Below are positions 43,001 to 55,292 of a stretch of 64,000 bases of DNA, piece after piece. Source of the stretch: Lunularia cruciata (Eukaryota; Streptophyta; Marchantiopsida; Lunulariales; Lunulariaceae); contig OX419760.1 in NCBI GenBank assembly GCA_948567375.1, positions 52,824,001 to 52,888,000 on the forward strand. The letters run 5' to 3'. Every line of letters starts with the position of its first letter. Position 1 is the stretch's first letter. A program made the translations under genes and the position numbers. The notes under the pieces were generated by a model. It did not search any database and had not been told where the DNA came from. It worked only from the letters and a program-made list of their open reading frames with translations.

Positions 43001-43853
43001 ATCTCCCCTTTCCCCAAGAACGTGGCCCCCTGCTCCGAGCATGCCTCCTTCCCGAGTACGAGTCTCCAATCCGACTCTGTCCAGCAAGCCGGATTTCCTC
43101 TCTTCCCTTCTTCCTCGGGACCATCGAGACGTTTACTCTTGATGATTTCTGTCATGAATCCTGGAAAGCTTATGTTCCAATTCCATGCCAGAAAGGTGAT
43201 CCGAAGTCGGCTCAAGACTTCGATCCTTGCTACTACATCTAATCTCCGAATTGCATGATTTCTCACTACAAATTCGGAGTTCTTCTTCCCTCCTCCCATC
43301 TCTTCTGCTTTCTTTCGGTCTCTCGATTTCTCTCTCTCAACTTCCCCCTTATGCACTAACACAAGTCCAACTCTATTTCCCTTTCCCCGATCACCTGCAA
43401 GACGACTCCTCAACGGCGAAGGAAAATTGCTCGACATTTTGTCGTTGCAGTTTCGATTTTTATAGAGTTGCACTTCTTCGTCTTCCGTCACTTCGAGTTT
43501 CTACCGAGAAATCACACCTCTTGCATGCACCCATTACTGTCGCCTCACCTTCACGCGTATGAGCCACCAATTTTGAAACCGCCCCTTCTTGAGTTTCTCG
43601 CCCCGACGATAGGTTGTTAGACTGTCTTTGCCTTGGGTTGAGCTCCCCTTCCCGATCTGAAGACAATTTACTTCGTATCGTTTGCTGACACAGCATTTCA
43701 GAGTACTTCGCCTTATGACCCGAGGTCACTTTACTTCGGGTTTCACCCCGAAGACAATTTTCATCGTCTTCTTCGGCCAACCAGGCGCAATCCGACTTCT
43801 CTATACACTTCTTCGGCTTTATTTTGAAAAAAACAAAAAATGTGGGCACCACA
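40072..43853 (-). mobile_element. 5' LTR of the complete A element
   Basis: The 3782-bp partner of 30118-33902. Its inner end reads GGGTTGTCATA, a one-base variant of the GGGTTGTCACA found on solo LTRs. As the 5' LTR it would drive the element RNA, placing the LTR ORF ahead of gag. Confidence 0.95.
40866..43437 (-). pseudogene. LTR-borne ORF of the 5' LTR
   Basis: Same frame as 30912-33485 from the ATG at 43437. It is open for the basic N-terminus, unknown domain and acidic linker, then has a small deletion near 42275-42285 (frameshift) where the other LTR is intact. The coiled-coil part follows from 42215. It has TGA at about 41565 (CGA in the other LTR) and the shared TAA near 41193. The TGA at 32064 in the other LTR is absent here. 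The shared TAA therefore predates insertion and the others arose later. Confidence 0.82.
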
Positions 43854-44045
43854 GATAGAGGGACACATTTTTTGAACTCTATGATAGAGGCGTTAACAAA
43901 GTACTTCTAGATTAAACATCAGAAGATGACTCCTTAACCCAAAAGTAAATGGCTTAACTAAAAAGGCGAATGAGTTACTTTGCAAAATTTTGAATAAGGT
44001 GACTATCAATTATGCCTATGATGGGATACAAAATTACTAGATACC
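43854..44045 (+). pseudogene. A0 integrase, continued
   Basis: Resumes at the target duplication with DRGTHFLNS-like codons, then TKYF-stop-IKHQKMTP, KANGLLCKIL-like remnants and DWDTKL. It stops at aaaattac, where a D LTR fragment begins; attac is shared by both and may be the microhomology used. Confidence 0.8.
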
Positions 44046-44675
44046 TTGAGAGATATATTTATATAGAGATAAAAGATGGTTTTACATTAATCATGATTAG
44101 CTAAAGTTAGTCATAACTAAGATAGTGGGGACTTATTTTAGAGGAGGTGGAAAAGATGAGCACCACTATTTTGGGATTCTAGTGTGTTGACTTGGTATTA
44201 TTCTTAGATGTTTGGCTTTGAGGAAAGAGTTGAGAACCCTTGGGCCCACAAGCCTTTTTGTTTTGGATTCTTCTATAGTCCAAGGATGGCCCATGTGAAG
44301 GAATCCTTGATATAGTGGTTGGGTCAAGATAAGATCACATGCTTAGTGGAATATGCCCATGTGGATAGATATTCCTTTATACTTTTTGACTTTATTGGGC
44401 TTTTAGCCTAGTAACTTGAGTTATTATGGTAAATAGTAACTTGAGTGTGTAGCTATTCACAAGTATATAAACAAAGGGTGAGGAGGTACTCATCATCCTC
44501 TCCTTTGCAATTATCTCTCTCTCATTGAGTTCTCTAATGAGCAATGTCTTGAGTCTTGGAGTGTTAGCCTTGGAGGAGTACGATGGAATTGGGGTTCCTT
44601 ACCTTTTTAATCCATGGTGCGCTACCATAATAGCCATCAAAGGTTTATCTTGATTGAGAGACAAGCCTGTTCATA
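44046..44675 (+). mobile_element. D-family LTR fragment
   Basis: About 630 bp match the D LTR from agagatattatttatatagag to its end gttcaca (here ttcata), missing the first ~55 bp. It is clearly more diverged than the two LTRs at 15820 and 21913. A TATA-like tatataaac is kept near 44465. It is a truncated solo LTR or the remains of a recombination. Confidence 0.82.
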
Positions 44676-45032
44676 GCTCCAAGCTCCAATAAACTCCAAT
44701 TAGTGTGAACTTGAAATGGTCCATCCTCTAATTGCTCTCTTAAGAAAAAGGGTAGATGTCAACCTTTCCTTTAGCTCTAGAAAAGGTCTCTCTTATTCAT
44801 CTTCCTAACACCACTCATGTGCAAGCTTGGTCAACTTTTTCAAGGCCTTGGCAATGGCAACAAATCCTCCAATATAATGATATAGAAATTTGCCAATCCA
44901 AGGAATGCTCAGACTCTACTCACATCCATAGGCAAAGGAATATTGCAATAGCCTCCACCTTGGTCTACTAAACACCAAGTCCTCCAGGGTAGATAGTGTG
45001 ATCCAAATACTCAACCTACTTGTAAAAGAATT
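44676..45032 (-). pseudogene. F element pol remnant (end of RT)
   Basis: Minus-strand translation with several stops shows AFLGLANFYIIILEDLLPLP, the FLGLANYYRRF region that ends Ty3 reverse transcriptase. It continues the RT seen at 48153 onward across the E1 insertion. Heavily decayed. Confidence 0.6.
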
Positions 45033-48000
45033 GTGGTTCCCATAACTCTTTTTTTTTGGATAGTTTTAGGAAATTTGAAGAAGAAGTACGCGGATAAAGC
45101 CTAAAGAGGGCTAAACCGGGAAGAAATAAGAAGAAGCGGGGGTTTGAAGTAAAACCAAGGTCAAACTCAGGTCAAGATTGAAGGAGGTTGAAGACAAAGA
45201 AGAAGAAGGTAAGACTTTGTATTGGGCGGCATGATCTGACCCAAAGAACCTGTAATAAACTTCTTTGGAGTAGGCCCAATCAAGAAAGTACACGGGAAGA
45301 AAGTAATGACCTTTGGATCAAGAAGTTCTTGATAGTGACAGGAAATAACTTCACCAAATCAGAGACTAGAGAAAACCACCTATGTTAGCAATGATGGCAA
45401 TGTTCAAGCCAGAGCCAAACACCTATGTTACTATGCAACAAGTGGTGTTCTTTCACCAAATGTTTGCGGGAGAGGTAGTAGATTGGGCAAAATGTCTGCA
45501 TCAAAGAGTGGGGCAGATGATTTTGGGGTGGAGAATGGACTTGTCACCGCATTATTTTGTGCCTTTTGTAGCGCACTTTTATTTTGGGTTGAACTTGCTG
45601 ACCTCAGAAGAGAGAAATCAAATGCGCTTGCACTTTCATCTGGATTTGCGGAAGGAGGCAGATGTAGATGAGGGATATTATACGGAGAGAGTGCAAGATG
45701 GGGATGAATATTACAAGAAGAGTGGGAAGGAGAAAATTGTAGCAATTGACCTTCCAGGGGCTAGAAAGAGAGCTTAGCCCAAGAGCCATGTTGCGACAAT
45801 CTAGCCTTAGAAAATGCCAAAGCTTAACCCAACAGCATTGATGGTGAAGACAAAGGAAGCCATGCTGGAATCAGATGGAGAGTCGGAAGGAGAAATTGGA
45901 TCAAAGGGAGAAGTGTCAAGAGAAGAAGAGGAGTTCACACTATGAAGTGAAGAATTGAGGAGTGATAGTGAAGGTGAGATAGAGGTCCAACAAACACAAA
46001 GGCCGATGGTCAAGGCATGAAAGCCGAGTCCCAAAGTTTCTACTCTTGAACGGGGTAGTGAGAGGAAGAAAGGAGAGGAAGTCGTGGCACAACCCCAGAC
46101 TACCAAGGAGAAGAATGTTATGACTGTAGCCAAAGTGAGGCCCACTAAAGTAACCACAAAAGAGGAGGAAAGCTTGGAGGAAGAAACTTTGAAAGTACAA
46201 AGATCACGACTTTGGGGCAAGGTGTACGAGGTAGAGTGGAAGGAACCCGAAGGCCAAGCCAATGGCAAGAAGTGCTAAGGAGTGGAATATCTATCAAAGG
46301 TAGTATGTCCGCTGTTGATGTTTCTATAGCAGAAGTAAATGGAGATGGTATGTGCCAATCTTGAGGTGTGGGATGAGTTGGCCGTAGTGAAGACCTGGAG
46401 TGCGGAAACCTTGTTGTTGCAAAGTAAGTTGACAAGGGTGGAGATGGAAGCCGAAGAACTTTGGGTTGAGGAGGTTCTTTAGAGTAAGCACTTTGAGGTG
46501 ATGAGGGAGGATCTAGTAAAGAGTCACAATGAGGCAAAGGAGATGACCATGTTGGTTGCAGTGTTGAAGGGGGAAATTAGAGATGCTTGAGTCCAGTTAT
46601 CCACTTGAAAGCAATTACAGCCGTGATATAGCAAGAGTTGGAGAGTCACAAGGAGAGAGCAACAGAGAAAGATCAAGCCTGGTAGTGAGAGTTACTAGAG
46701 CATAGTAGAGAAGAAGATCAGTTGCAATGATTGGTGCAAGTAGTAGAAGAGAAAATCTTTGTGAATCGGAGGGAGAAGGAGGCATTGAAGGCCAAATTTG
46801 AAGATGAGCTCGAGATGTATTGTAGTGAGTTGGAGGAAGAAAGGAAGAAGAAGAAGCTTGCAGTCATAGGAGAAGCTGCTGAAGTAGAAGGAGAAGTCAA
46901 TGAAATCAAGGCAATGTTGAGCATGGAAGTTGAAAGTAAACTCAAGGAGGTGAGATTGCATGAGCTGAAGTTATTGGTGCAAGAGACGCGCAAGAGAAAG
47001 GCGAAGGATACGGAGGTGAATAATTTATTAATTTGTCTACAAGAATGTGTATATAGGAAGATATTAGAGGTAGGAGACAATGTGTGTCTCAGACTAGATC
47101 TTGTTAGAATGGAGTTAGATAAACTTTGTTGTGAAGTACAAGAAGTACGAAGACCCAAAGTCGTAGAAGTAGGATTATAGGTGTCTTTGGAGTTGTTCTC
47201 TAGAAACTTTAGAGAAGAGTGGGTTAAAGGATATCAAGTAAGAAAGATTACCTGAGACCTCAATTGTAGTTTTTAGTGAAGAGATTGTAGAAATAGAAGA
47301 GTTAGGAGTAGGATTAGATAGACCCGAGGATGGTGAAATTATCAAAGAATCATCGGGTTTGAAAACCAATGAGGAGATTGACATCAGATTAGAGTAGAAA
47401 TAGGTTTAAGATATGAAGAGGCAGATATGAAGAGTTGTTGTAGAATGGTATAGTTGTTAGTAATTACCATTTGCTTCACTATTTAAAGGTGACATTCATA
47501 GTCTTATGTTGTTCAGTGCTCATAATTTTTGAGAATAGATAAAGCAAAGTGCTGATTTCAGTGCTCGTCTCTTGACCTTAATTCCAAATGTCAACTTTGT
47601 GTGTATTTGTGAGTGTGTGGAGAATTTCAAAGTGCAAATCAGTGTGTTTTTTGGATGTTGGATTCCATAGCCTTGATCTTCATTTTGTGTGTTTGATCCT
47701 GAGTGAAGTGCAATTGAAGCAATGCCTTGACAGATCTCACAAGAATTGTAGTGTTGGTAGTATTCTGCATTTGTGAGTGCAGTGCAAAGTTGATATGAAG
47801 CAATTTAGGTTGAGAAAGTTGTGCCTTTAATGGAAGGGTGGAACACAATTTTGAGGTGAAGTCATTTTGCAGTGAAGTGCCATTTTCAAGAGAGCCTGAA
47901 TCATCACAATCAAGATTGTTTGGAAATATTTGATGAAGTTGTGATTAAGAAGTGTTAATTTGTAATGAGACTGCAAATGAGTGCTTGTTACTCTCTTTTG

Positions 48001-48152
48001 GATGTAGTTGCTACCTAAGAGATTAAAGAAAAAATTAAGAAGGACTACATTGTTACTTTGCTTTGTATTTCACCAATTTTGACTCGTATCTCTGCGGGAA
48101 CAAACTTTACTTACCTGATTACCACAAAAGTGATATTTGCCGGGTTGTCACA
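45033..48152 (+). mobile_element. E-family solo LTR E1
   Basis: A 3120-bp LTR from TGTGGTTCCCATAA to CCGGGTTGTCACA, with ends like the A family but an interior only distantly similar in sequence. A perfect 5-bp target duplication, agaat, lies at 45028-45032 and 48153-48157. Joining the flanks restores F pol. No internal domain is present. Confidence 0.93.
45205..47396 (+). pseudogene. LTR-borne ORF of E1
   Basis: This is a diverged version of the A LTR protein. An N-terminal part absent from A reads KKFLIVTGNNFTKSETREN (compare the E3 copy). Then 45382-45777 holds the conserved domain: MMAMFKPEPNTYVTMQQVVF, FHQMFAGEVVDWAKCLHQRV, HYFVPFVAHFYFGLNLLTSE and FHLDLRKEADVDEG. After an acidic, stop-containing middle, 46731-47180 gives an open coiled coil (VRLHELKLLVQETRKRKAKD). 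The protein order is conserved while nucleotide identity is low, which suggests the frame was under selection before these copies decayed. Confidence 0.75.
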
Positions 48153-49597
48153 AGAATCTACACTTCCCAAGATGTTATTTGAGTCCATGAGATCTCAATC
48201 TCTCAAACACCTCCAACAAATGCCTATCATGCTCCTCCACAGTAGTATTATAGACCAAAATATTGTCAATATAGCACCAAGCAAAATCCAATCTTGTTAG
48301 GAACCTCTCCATGACCCTTTGGAACTTGACAAGAGCGTTCTTTAACCCAAATAGTAAGAAACTTCACTGAAATAATACATCCTTATCATGAGGATCAATA
48401 GCCCAAAATGTTGTCTTAAACTTATCCTTCTCCTTGATTGGAAATTGTTGATATCCTACTCAAAGATCCAAAGTATTAAAGACCTTTGCATACCCAATTG
48501 CTTCAAAGATCTCCTCCAGTGTAAGCATGGTATATTGATCAGCCCTGGTCTATTGGTTAATAGGATAATAATCTCTACATATCCACCTATCTATATAGTT
48601 TCCATGCATATCCTTCTTGGCTAGCATCACTATAGCTTACACATACTCTCTATGTGAAATCTCCACCAAACTAGCCTCACAACTGTCTCTACTCCGGCTC
48701 TAAATCAAAATTCTCTCCATATCACTATATCAATAAGGATGTTAAAAAATTGGTGTATTGCTAGCTAGCCAATTTGAATACAAGGTGCTTTTGAGCACCC
48801 AAATCCTTCATATTGAAGGTAAAAGAACTTGTGTAGCTTCTCAAGAACCTCCAAACTCTCAGTCTTTCCCCTCTTTCAAGCTTGGGTCCAAGATTTGGCT
48901 CCCAAGTATACTTTATAAGTGGGAGATGAACTAACTAGCTACTACACTAGGCCCTTAGTAATAGTAGTGTCATGCACCTAATCAATATAGGTCCTAAACT
49001 TAGTGTGGAAAACTCACTCTTATCTGGCTGCAAATTCCATATGTCTTCTAACTACATTCCAAGTAGACCAAAGGTGTAATCCAAGTAGACCATTCTCACA
49101 TGGATGGACTCCAAGTAGACCACTCTCACTAGTCCTAAGAATACCCTACCCACTTGGTCCATCACCCTCAGTATGTGCTTGAACCATCTCGATAGGCACA
49201 AAGCTCACAAGTGTCCAAGTGGTGATGCCTATTCAATGCATCTTATGTTGCTCTACCAAGCCAAGGCTCATAATCCAATTCAAAAAATTTAGGTCCATAG
49301 CTTGACCTAACACTTGATGTTTGGATGCTTCTAACACTACTTTAATAGTGGTAATACCAGTGAAAAAACCCATTTACTACTCCGTCTCATCGGCGTTGGG
49401 CTCCACCAATTGCTATAACTATGAGTCCCAAACAAGTCCAAGTCCTCCCACTTGAAAAGCATGAGAGCCTCACAAACTCATGTGGGTAAAGCAGCTCAAG
49501 GTGTCCAACAAGGTTCACCATTGCTATAGGTGACCTATGAACTACTACCACCATCTAAGATTGGCAACCAACATCCAAAGTGTCATCAATGGTCTAG
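48153..49597 (-). pseudogene. F element pol remnant (RT)
   Basis: Minus-strand translation shows MLAKKDMHGN, DQYTMLTLEEIFEAIGYAKV, FNTLDL-stop-VGYQQFPIKEKD, TTFWAIDPHDKDVLFQ, FGLKNALVKFQRVMERFL and WCYIDNILVYN (catalytic Y-x-D-D changed to Y-I-D-N), HDRHLLEVFERL. This is a Ty3-type RT. The upstream part (48700-49597) should hold protease and linker but is too degenerate to read. A4 inserted at its right edge. Confidence 0.7.
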
Positions 49598-50649
49598 TGA
49601 TAACCCGGCAAATATCACTTTTGCGGTAATCGGGTAAGTAAAGTTTGTTCCCGTAGAGATACGAGTCAGAAATGTCCAAATACAAAGTCAAAATAAAAAT
49701 TGTAATTCTTCTTGGTTACGTCTTTAATCTCTTAGGTAGAACTCACACCCAGAAGTGAGTAACAAGCACTGACTTGCAGTCTTGTCATGAATTCACACTT
49801 CTTAATCACAACTCCATCAAATCTTTCCAAACAATCTTGATTGTGATGATTCAGTCTCTCCCAAAAACGGCACTTCATTGCAAAACAACTTTGCTTCAGA
49901 ATTGTGTTCCACCCTTCCACTGAAAGCACAACTTCCTCGATTGAAATTGCTTCACATCAACTTCACACTGCACTCACAAATGTAGAATACTACAAACACT
50001 ACAATTCCTCTCAAATCTGTCAAGGCATTGCTTTGATTGCTCTTCACTCAGGATCAAACACACAGAATGAAGATCGAGGCTACAGAATCCAACATCCAAC
50101 AAACACACTAACTTGCACTTCAAAATTCTCCCAACACTCACAAACACAATTGCAAAGCTAATACTCGGAATCAAGCTCAAGCAACAAGCACTGCTTCATA
50201 GCACTCGCTTTATCTATTCTCAGAAATAATGAGCACTAAACAACATGATACTGCGAATGCCACTCTTGAATAGTGAAGCAATCAACAATTATCTTCCTAA
50301 TGCACCTCTTTCTAATGCGTCTACAAACCTACTGACCCAAAATGACAATGCACCTCTTCATATCTGCCTATTCAAATCTCAAATCAGTTTCTACTCCGAT
50401 CCAATGTCTACTTCTTCCTCGGCTTTCAAACCCAAACCCAAAGTAACTATACTTCCTACTACTCTATCCTTGGGTTTCATAACTCCTACATCTTCTATCA
50501 GATCTAACAGTTCTCTTTCCTGATCTAAAATTTCACTCGTGGGTAATCTATCTAACCCCTTATTTGCTGACCCACTCTTCTCTAATGTCTCTAATGGTCA
50601 CTCCAAAGACATCTGCACTCCTACCTCATCTTCTTCGGGTTTGGCTCTA

Positions 50650-51540
50650 ACGTCTTTTCAAAGTTATCTATCTCCAATTTCACTAGATCTAATCTAATTG
50701 TGATATTGTCTTTGACTTCCAATATCTTCCTATCTACACGAGTTCTGAGACTAATCAACAACGCGTTCAAATTGGTATCCTTTGCTTGTCTCCTCCTCGT
50801 CTCCTACACCAACAACTTCAACTCATGCAGCCTCATCTCTTCAATCCAAATACTGGCCTTTGTACTCCATATTGCATTCATCTTAATTATGATCTCCTTC
50901 AATAGCTCCAATCTCATCTTCCTTTCACGCTCCCGATCTGCAAGCCAATCTTCTCTGTACATTGCCAACTTTGCCTTGAACTCGGCTTTCACAGTTTCCT
51001 TCTCCTTCTCTTTTTGCACAATCTTCTCCTCCTGATTACGAAGTAACTCTTGTAATTGCTCTTCTTCCCTATATCTCACTGTCAACTCCCGCTACCACAA
51101 TTGCTTCTTCTCTTCTACACTCTCCATCACTCTATCGAGTTCTTGTTCCTTTGTTGCTACCCTCGCCATAGCATGGATGATTTCTAGTCTGGAATCACCA
51201 AACTGCTTCTTCAAGATTTCATACTCTGCTACTTGTCTTTCCCTTGCTATGTCACTCTTCTTCACAAGTTCTTCCCGATACATCGCTTCTCTCTTCAAGT
51301 CCTCAATAACTTGATTCTGTACTACTACCTCCCCTTGCATTACTTCTCTTTCCTCCTTGCCTCGGATTATACTCTTCTTCAACTCCGAGTTCTCTTCTTC
51401 CAATCTCGCCAAAACCTACAACACAGTCTTCACTTCCGGACAGGTTGACTGCATCTCCTTCTTCCTGTGCTCCAACTTCACCAAGAACAAGCACACAATT
51501 TCTTGCAGGCACTCCACTCCATCACTCGCAACTACTTCCC
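50650..51540 (-). pseudogene. LTR-borne ORF of A4, coiled-coil part
   Basis: Open pieces 51512-51303, 51412-51092 and 51085-50804 encode LEEENSELKKSIIRGKEER, KQFGDSRLEIIHAMARVATK and EEQLQELLRNQEEKIVQKEK, the coiled coil of the A LTR protein with several shifts. The N-terminal part is at 55176-56575. The two were separated by A5. Confidence 0.75.
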
Positions 51541-51982
51541 TCTGTGTAGAAATCTCCTCTCTTACCTCTTGTGGTGCCCACATTTTTTGTTTTGTTCAAA
51601 ATAGAGAAGAAGAAGTGTATAGAGAAGTCGGATTGCACCTGTATGGCTGAAGAAGGTAAAGAAAAGAGTCTTCGGGATGAAACCCAAAGTAAAGTGACTT
51701 TGGTTCATAAGGCAAAGTACTCAGAAATGCCTTGTCAGCATACAACCCAAAGTAAGGAGTCTTTGTATCAGGGGGAGCTTAACCCGAGGCAAAGTCTGTC
51801 TAACAACCTTTTGTCGGGGCGAGAAATTCAAGAAAGGACCGTTCAAAACTGGCGGCCCATATGCACAAAGTATGATTGACAGTGACAAGTGCATGCAAGA
51901 GGTGTGATTTATTGGTAGAAACTCGAATTGAAGAGAGATGAAGAAAGCACAACTCTATAAAAATTGAGCTCGCAACGAAGCA

Positions 51983-52920
51983 ATGTCAAGCAATTTTCCT
52001 TTGCCGTTGAGAAGTTGTCCTGCAGGTGATAGTGGGAAGGGAAATAGAGTGGAAGACGCACTAGTGTGTAAGGGAAAAGTTGCAAGAGTGAAACCAAGAG
52101 ACAGTGAGAAAGCAAGAGAGATGGGAGGAGGAAAGAAGAACTCCAAATTTGCTGTGAGGAATCATGCAATTCGGAGGTTGGATGTAATCGCAAGAATCAA
52201 AGTCTTGAGCCGACTTCGGATTACATTCTTGGCATGGAACTAGAATGTTAGGTTTCTAGGTTTCATGATTGAGATCATTGAGAGCAAGTGCCTCAATGGA
52301 CCCAAAGAAGAAGAGAAGAGGGGAAATCCGGCTCACTAGACAGAGTCGGATTGGAAATTAGTACTGGGGAAGGAAGCAGGCACGGAGCAGGGTGCCACAT
52401 TCTTAGGGAAGGGAGAGATAGCCAAAGAAACCCAAGAAGTGAGAGATGCATTCTTGTCAAAGCGGACTAAGAATGGGTACAAAGTCAAGAGCTATAAAGA
52501 TCCTATCAAGAGGGGAATTGTGAGTGCTCTGATGGCGATCCTAAAGCCGGAGAGAACAACCTATGTGATGAAACACCAAGCGGCGTTCTTTCACAAATTG
52601 TTTGCAGGAGAACCAATCAATTGGGCAAGGTGTTTTCATGGGAGAAGGCGACAAATGGTGTGGAATCTGCGGGATAAATTGCCTCCACATTACATCGTGC
52701 CATTTGCAGCCCATTTCTACTTCGGGTTGAATTTGCTAAACTCGGCAAAGCAAACTTGGATGATGTCGCATTTCCATCCCAATTTAAGAAGGGAGGTCAA
52801 TGTAGAGGAGCAGCAGTACATCTTACAACTTGGAAGCACAGACGAGTACTACAAGAAGACGGGGAAGAATGTGGAGATTGAAGTGAGTACTCCAAAATTG
52901 AAGAAGAGAAGTTGGCAGGG
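51983..52920 (+). pseudogene. LTR-borne ORF of A5, N-terminal part
   Basis: The ATG at 51983 (MSSNFPLPLRSCPAGDSGKG) lies just after ctataaaaattgagc. The unknown domain is well kept at 52439-52920: KNGYKVKSYKDPIKRGIVSA, FFHKLFAGEPINWARCFHGR, IVPFAAHFYFGLNLLNSAKQ. Two TAG stops upstream replace Trp codons. The frame stops at the A6 insertion, and the acidic linker is missing. Confidence 0.8.
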
Positions 52921-53531
52921 TGTGACAACCTGGCAAATATCACTTTTGCAGTAATCGGGTACGTAAAGTTTGTTCCCGCAGAGATACAAGTCAGAATTGG
53001 TCAAATACAAAGCCAAACAGTAACATAGTTCCTCTTGGTTGCGTCTTTAATCTCTTCAGTAGAAACCACACCCAGAAGAGAGTAACAAGCACTGATTTGC
53101 AGTCTTGTCACAAATTAACACTCCATAATCACAACTCCATCAAATCTTTCCAAACAATCTTGATTGTGATGATTCAGGCTCTCCCAAAAATGGCAATTCA
53201 CTACAAAATGACTTTGCCTGAGAATTGTGTTCCACCCCTCCACTGAAGGCACAACTTCCTTGATCAAAATTGCTTCACATCAACCTCGCATTGCACTCAC
53301 AAATGCCGAATACTACCAACACTACAATTCCTCTCAGATCTGTCAAGGCATTGCTTTGATTGCACTTCACTCAGGATCAAACACATAGAATGAAGATCAA
53401 GGCTGTGGAATCCAACATCCAACAAGCACACTGACTTGCACTTCAAATTTCTCCACACACTCACAAACATAGACACAAAGTTGATACTTGGAATCAAGCT
53501 CAAGCGACGAGCACTGCTTCACAGCACTTTA
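52921..53531 (-). mobile_element. A-family LTR end fragment A6
   Basis: The last 611 bp of an A LTR on the minus strand, with the true outer tip (tgtgacaacc at 52921) but a broken inner edge at gcacttta (53531). No target duplication is seen, and the bases of A5 between SWQG and the coiled coil are gone. It looks like an insertion plus deletion, or an inversion. Confidence 0.75.
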
Positions 53532-54378
53532 TGAGATATGAGATCTTGAAGCAGCAATTTGCTAATTCAAGAGTAGAACTTATCCATTCTATGGCAAGAG
53601 TAGCAGCAAAGGATCAAGAGCTCGATAGGGTGATAGAGAGTGTAGAAGAAAAGAAGCACCTCTGGCAAAGGGAGTTAGCAGCACGATATAGGGAAGAAGA
53701 AAAATTATGAGGGTTACTTTGTAATCAGGAGGAGAAGATTGCATAGAAGGAGAAGGAGAAGGAAATGGTGAAAGCCGAGTTCAAAATAGAGTTGGCGATG
53801 ATCATGGAGGATTGGCTTGCAGATCAAGAGCGAGAAAGGAAAATGTGATTGGATCCGTTGAAGGAGATTGTCCTCAGGATGAACGCGATGATGAGTATAG
53901 AGGCCAGTGTTTGAATTGAAGAGACAAGGCTGCACGAGTTGAAATTCTTGGTGCAAGAGACGAGGCAAAGACAAGCAAAAGATACCGATTTGAACGCGCT
54001 GTTGATAAGTCTCAGGACTTGTGTAGATAGGACGATCTTAGAGGTAGAAGATAATATTGCGATTAGATTAGACTTAGTAAGTTGGAGATAGAAAAACTTT
54101 GGAAGGATGTTAAAGCCAAACCCAAAGTAGATAGCATAGGAGTACAAATGTCTTCGGAGTTACCATTGGAGACATTAGAGAAGAGTGGGTCAAGAGATGA
54201 AGGTTTAGAAGGGTTATCCACTAGTGGAATTTCAGATCAAGAAAGAGAATTGTTGGATCTGGTAGAAGAAGTAGAAGATATGAACCCGAGGACAAAGTAG
54301 TAGGAAGTAAATTTACTTCGGGTTTGGGTTTGCCGATGACAAAGTCGATGACAAAGTAGACATTGGATTGGATTAGTA
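53532..54378 (+). pseudogene. LTR-borne ORF of A5, C-terminal coiled coil
   Basis: Resumes at YEILKQQFANSRVELIHSMA, then DQELDRVIESVEEKKHLWQR, KAEFKIELAMIMEDWLADQE and the tail MSSELPLETLEKSGSRDEGL, DQERELLDLVEEVEDMNPR. This is the C-terminal half of the A LTR protein with several stops. Confidence 0.75.
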
Positions 54379-55292
54379 ACTGATTTGAGATTTGAAGAGG
54401 CAGATATGAAGAGGTGCATTGTCATTTCAGATCTGCAGGTTTGTAGAGTCATTAGGAAGAGGTGTATTAGGAAGATAGTTGTCAATTTGCTTCACTATTT
54501 AAGAGTGGCATTTGTAGTCAGATGTTGTTTTGTGCTCATAATTTTTGAGAATAGATAAAGCAAAGTGCTATGAAGTAGTGCTTGTCGCTTGAGCTTGATT
54601 CCGAGTATCAAATTTGCAATTGTGTTTGTGAGTGTGTGGAGAAATTTAAAGTGCAAGTCAGTGTGCTTGTTGGATGTTGGATTCCGTAGCCTTGATCTTC
54701 ATTTTGTGTGTTTGATCCTGATTGAAGTGCAATCAAAGCAATGCCTTGACAGATCTGAGAGGAATTGTAGTGTTGGTAGTATTTTGCATTTGTGAGTGTA
54801 GTGCGAAGTTGATGTGAAGCAATTTTGATCGAGGAAGTTGTGCCTTCAGTGGAGGGGTGGAACACAATTCTGAGGCAAAGTCATTTTGCAGTGAAGATCT
54901 ATTTTTGGGAGAGCCTGAATCATCACAATCAAGATTCTTTGGAAATATTTGATGGAGTTGTGATTAAGAAGTGTGAATTTGTGACAAGATTGCAAATCAG
55001 TACTTGTTACTTTCTTCTGGGTGTGGTTTCTACCTGAGAGACTAAAGAAAAACTCAAGGAGAACTGCAATTGTTATTGTTTGACTTTGTATTTGGACATT
55101 TCTGACTTGTATTTTTACGGGAACAAACTTTACTTACCCAATTACCGCAAAAGTGATATTTGACGGGTTGTCACACCTCTTCTTCTCCCAATACTCGCCT
55201 TCTTCTCTGCAGTCTTTGTATTGGAATAGAAGCTTCACTTCTTGAGCTAGCATTTGCTTCTTCTTTTGCCTTACTTGGACCCGCTTCACATT

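Larger units (their letters stand above)
30118..43853 (-). mobile_element. Complete A element with 3.78-kb LTRs
   Basis: On the minus strand the order is 5' LTR (43853-40072), primer site, gag, protease, RT, RNase H, integrase, polypurine tract, 3' LTR (33902-30118). Total 13.7 kb. The flanks gacag (30113-30117) and gatag (43854-43858) are a 5-bp duplication with one change. Joining them restores the A0 integrase codons for Val-Ser-Asp-Arg-Gly. It is thus a same-family insertion. Gag-pol has only a few stops and single-base shifts, the best preserved in the window. Confidence 0.95.
51570..55175 (+). mobile_element. A-family LTR A5 nested in A4
   Basis: Plus-strand A LTR from TGTGGTGCCCACA (51570) to GGGTTGTCACA (55175), with a perfect duplication, cctct, at 51565-51569 and 55176-55180. 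It contains a 611-bp minus-strand A piece (52921-53531) replacing part of its middle. Confidence 0.93.
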
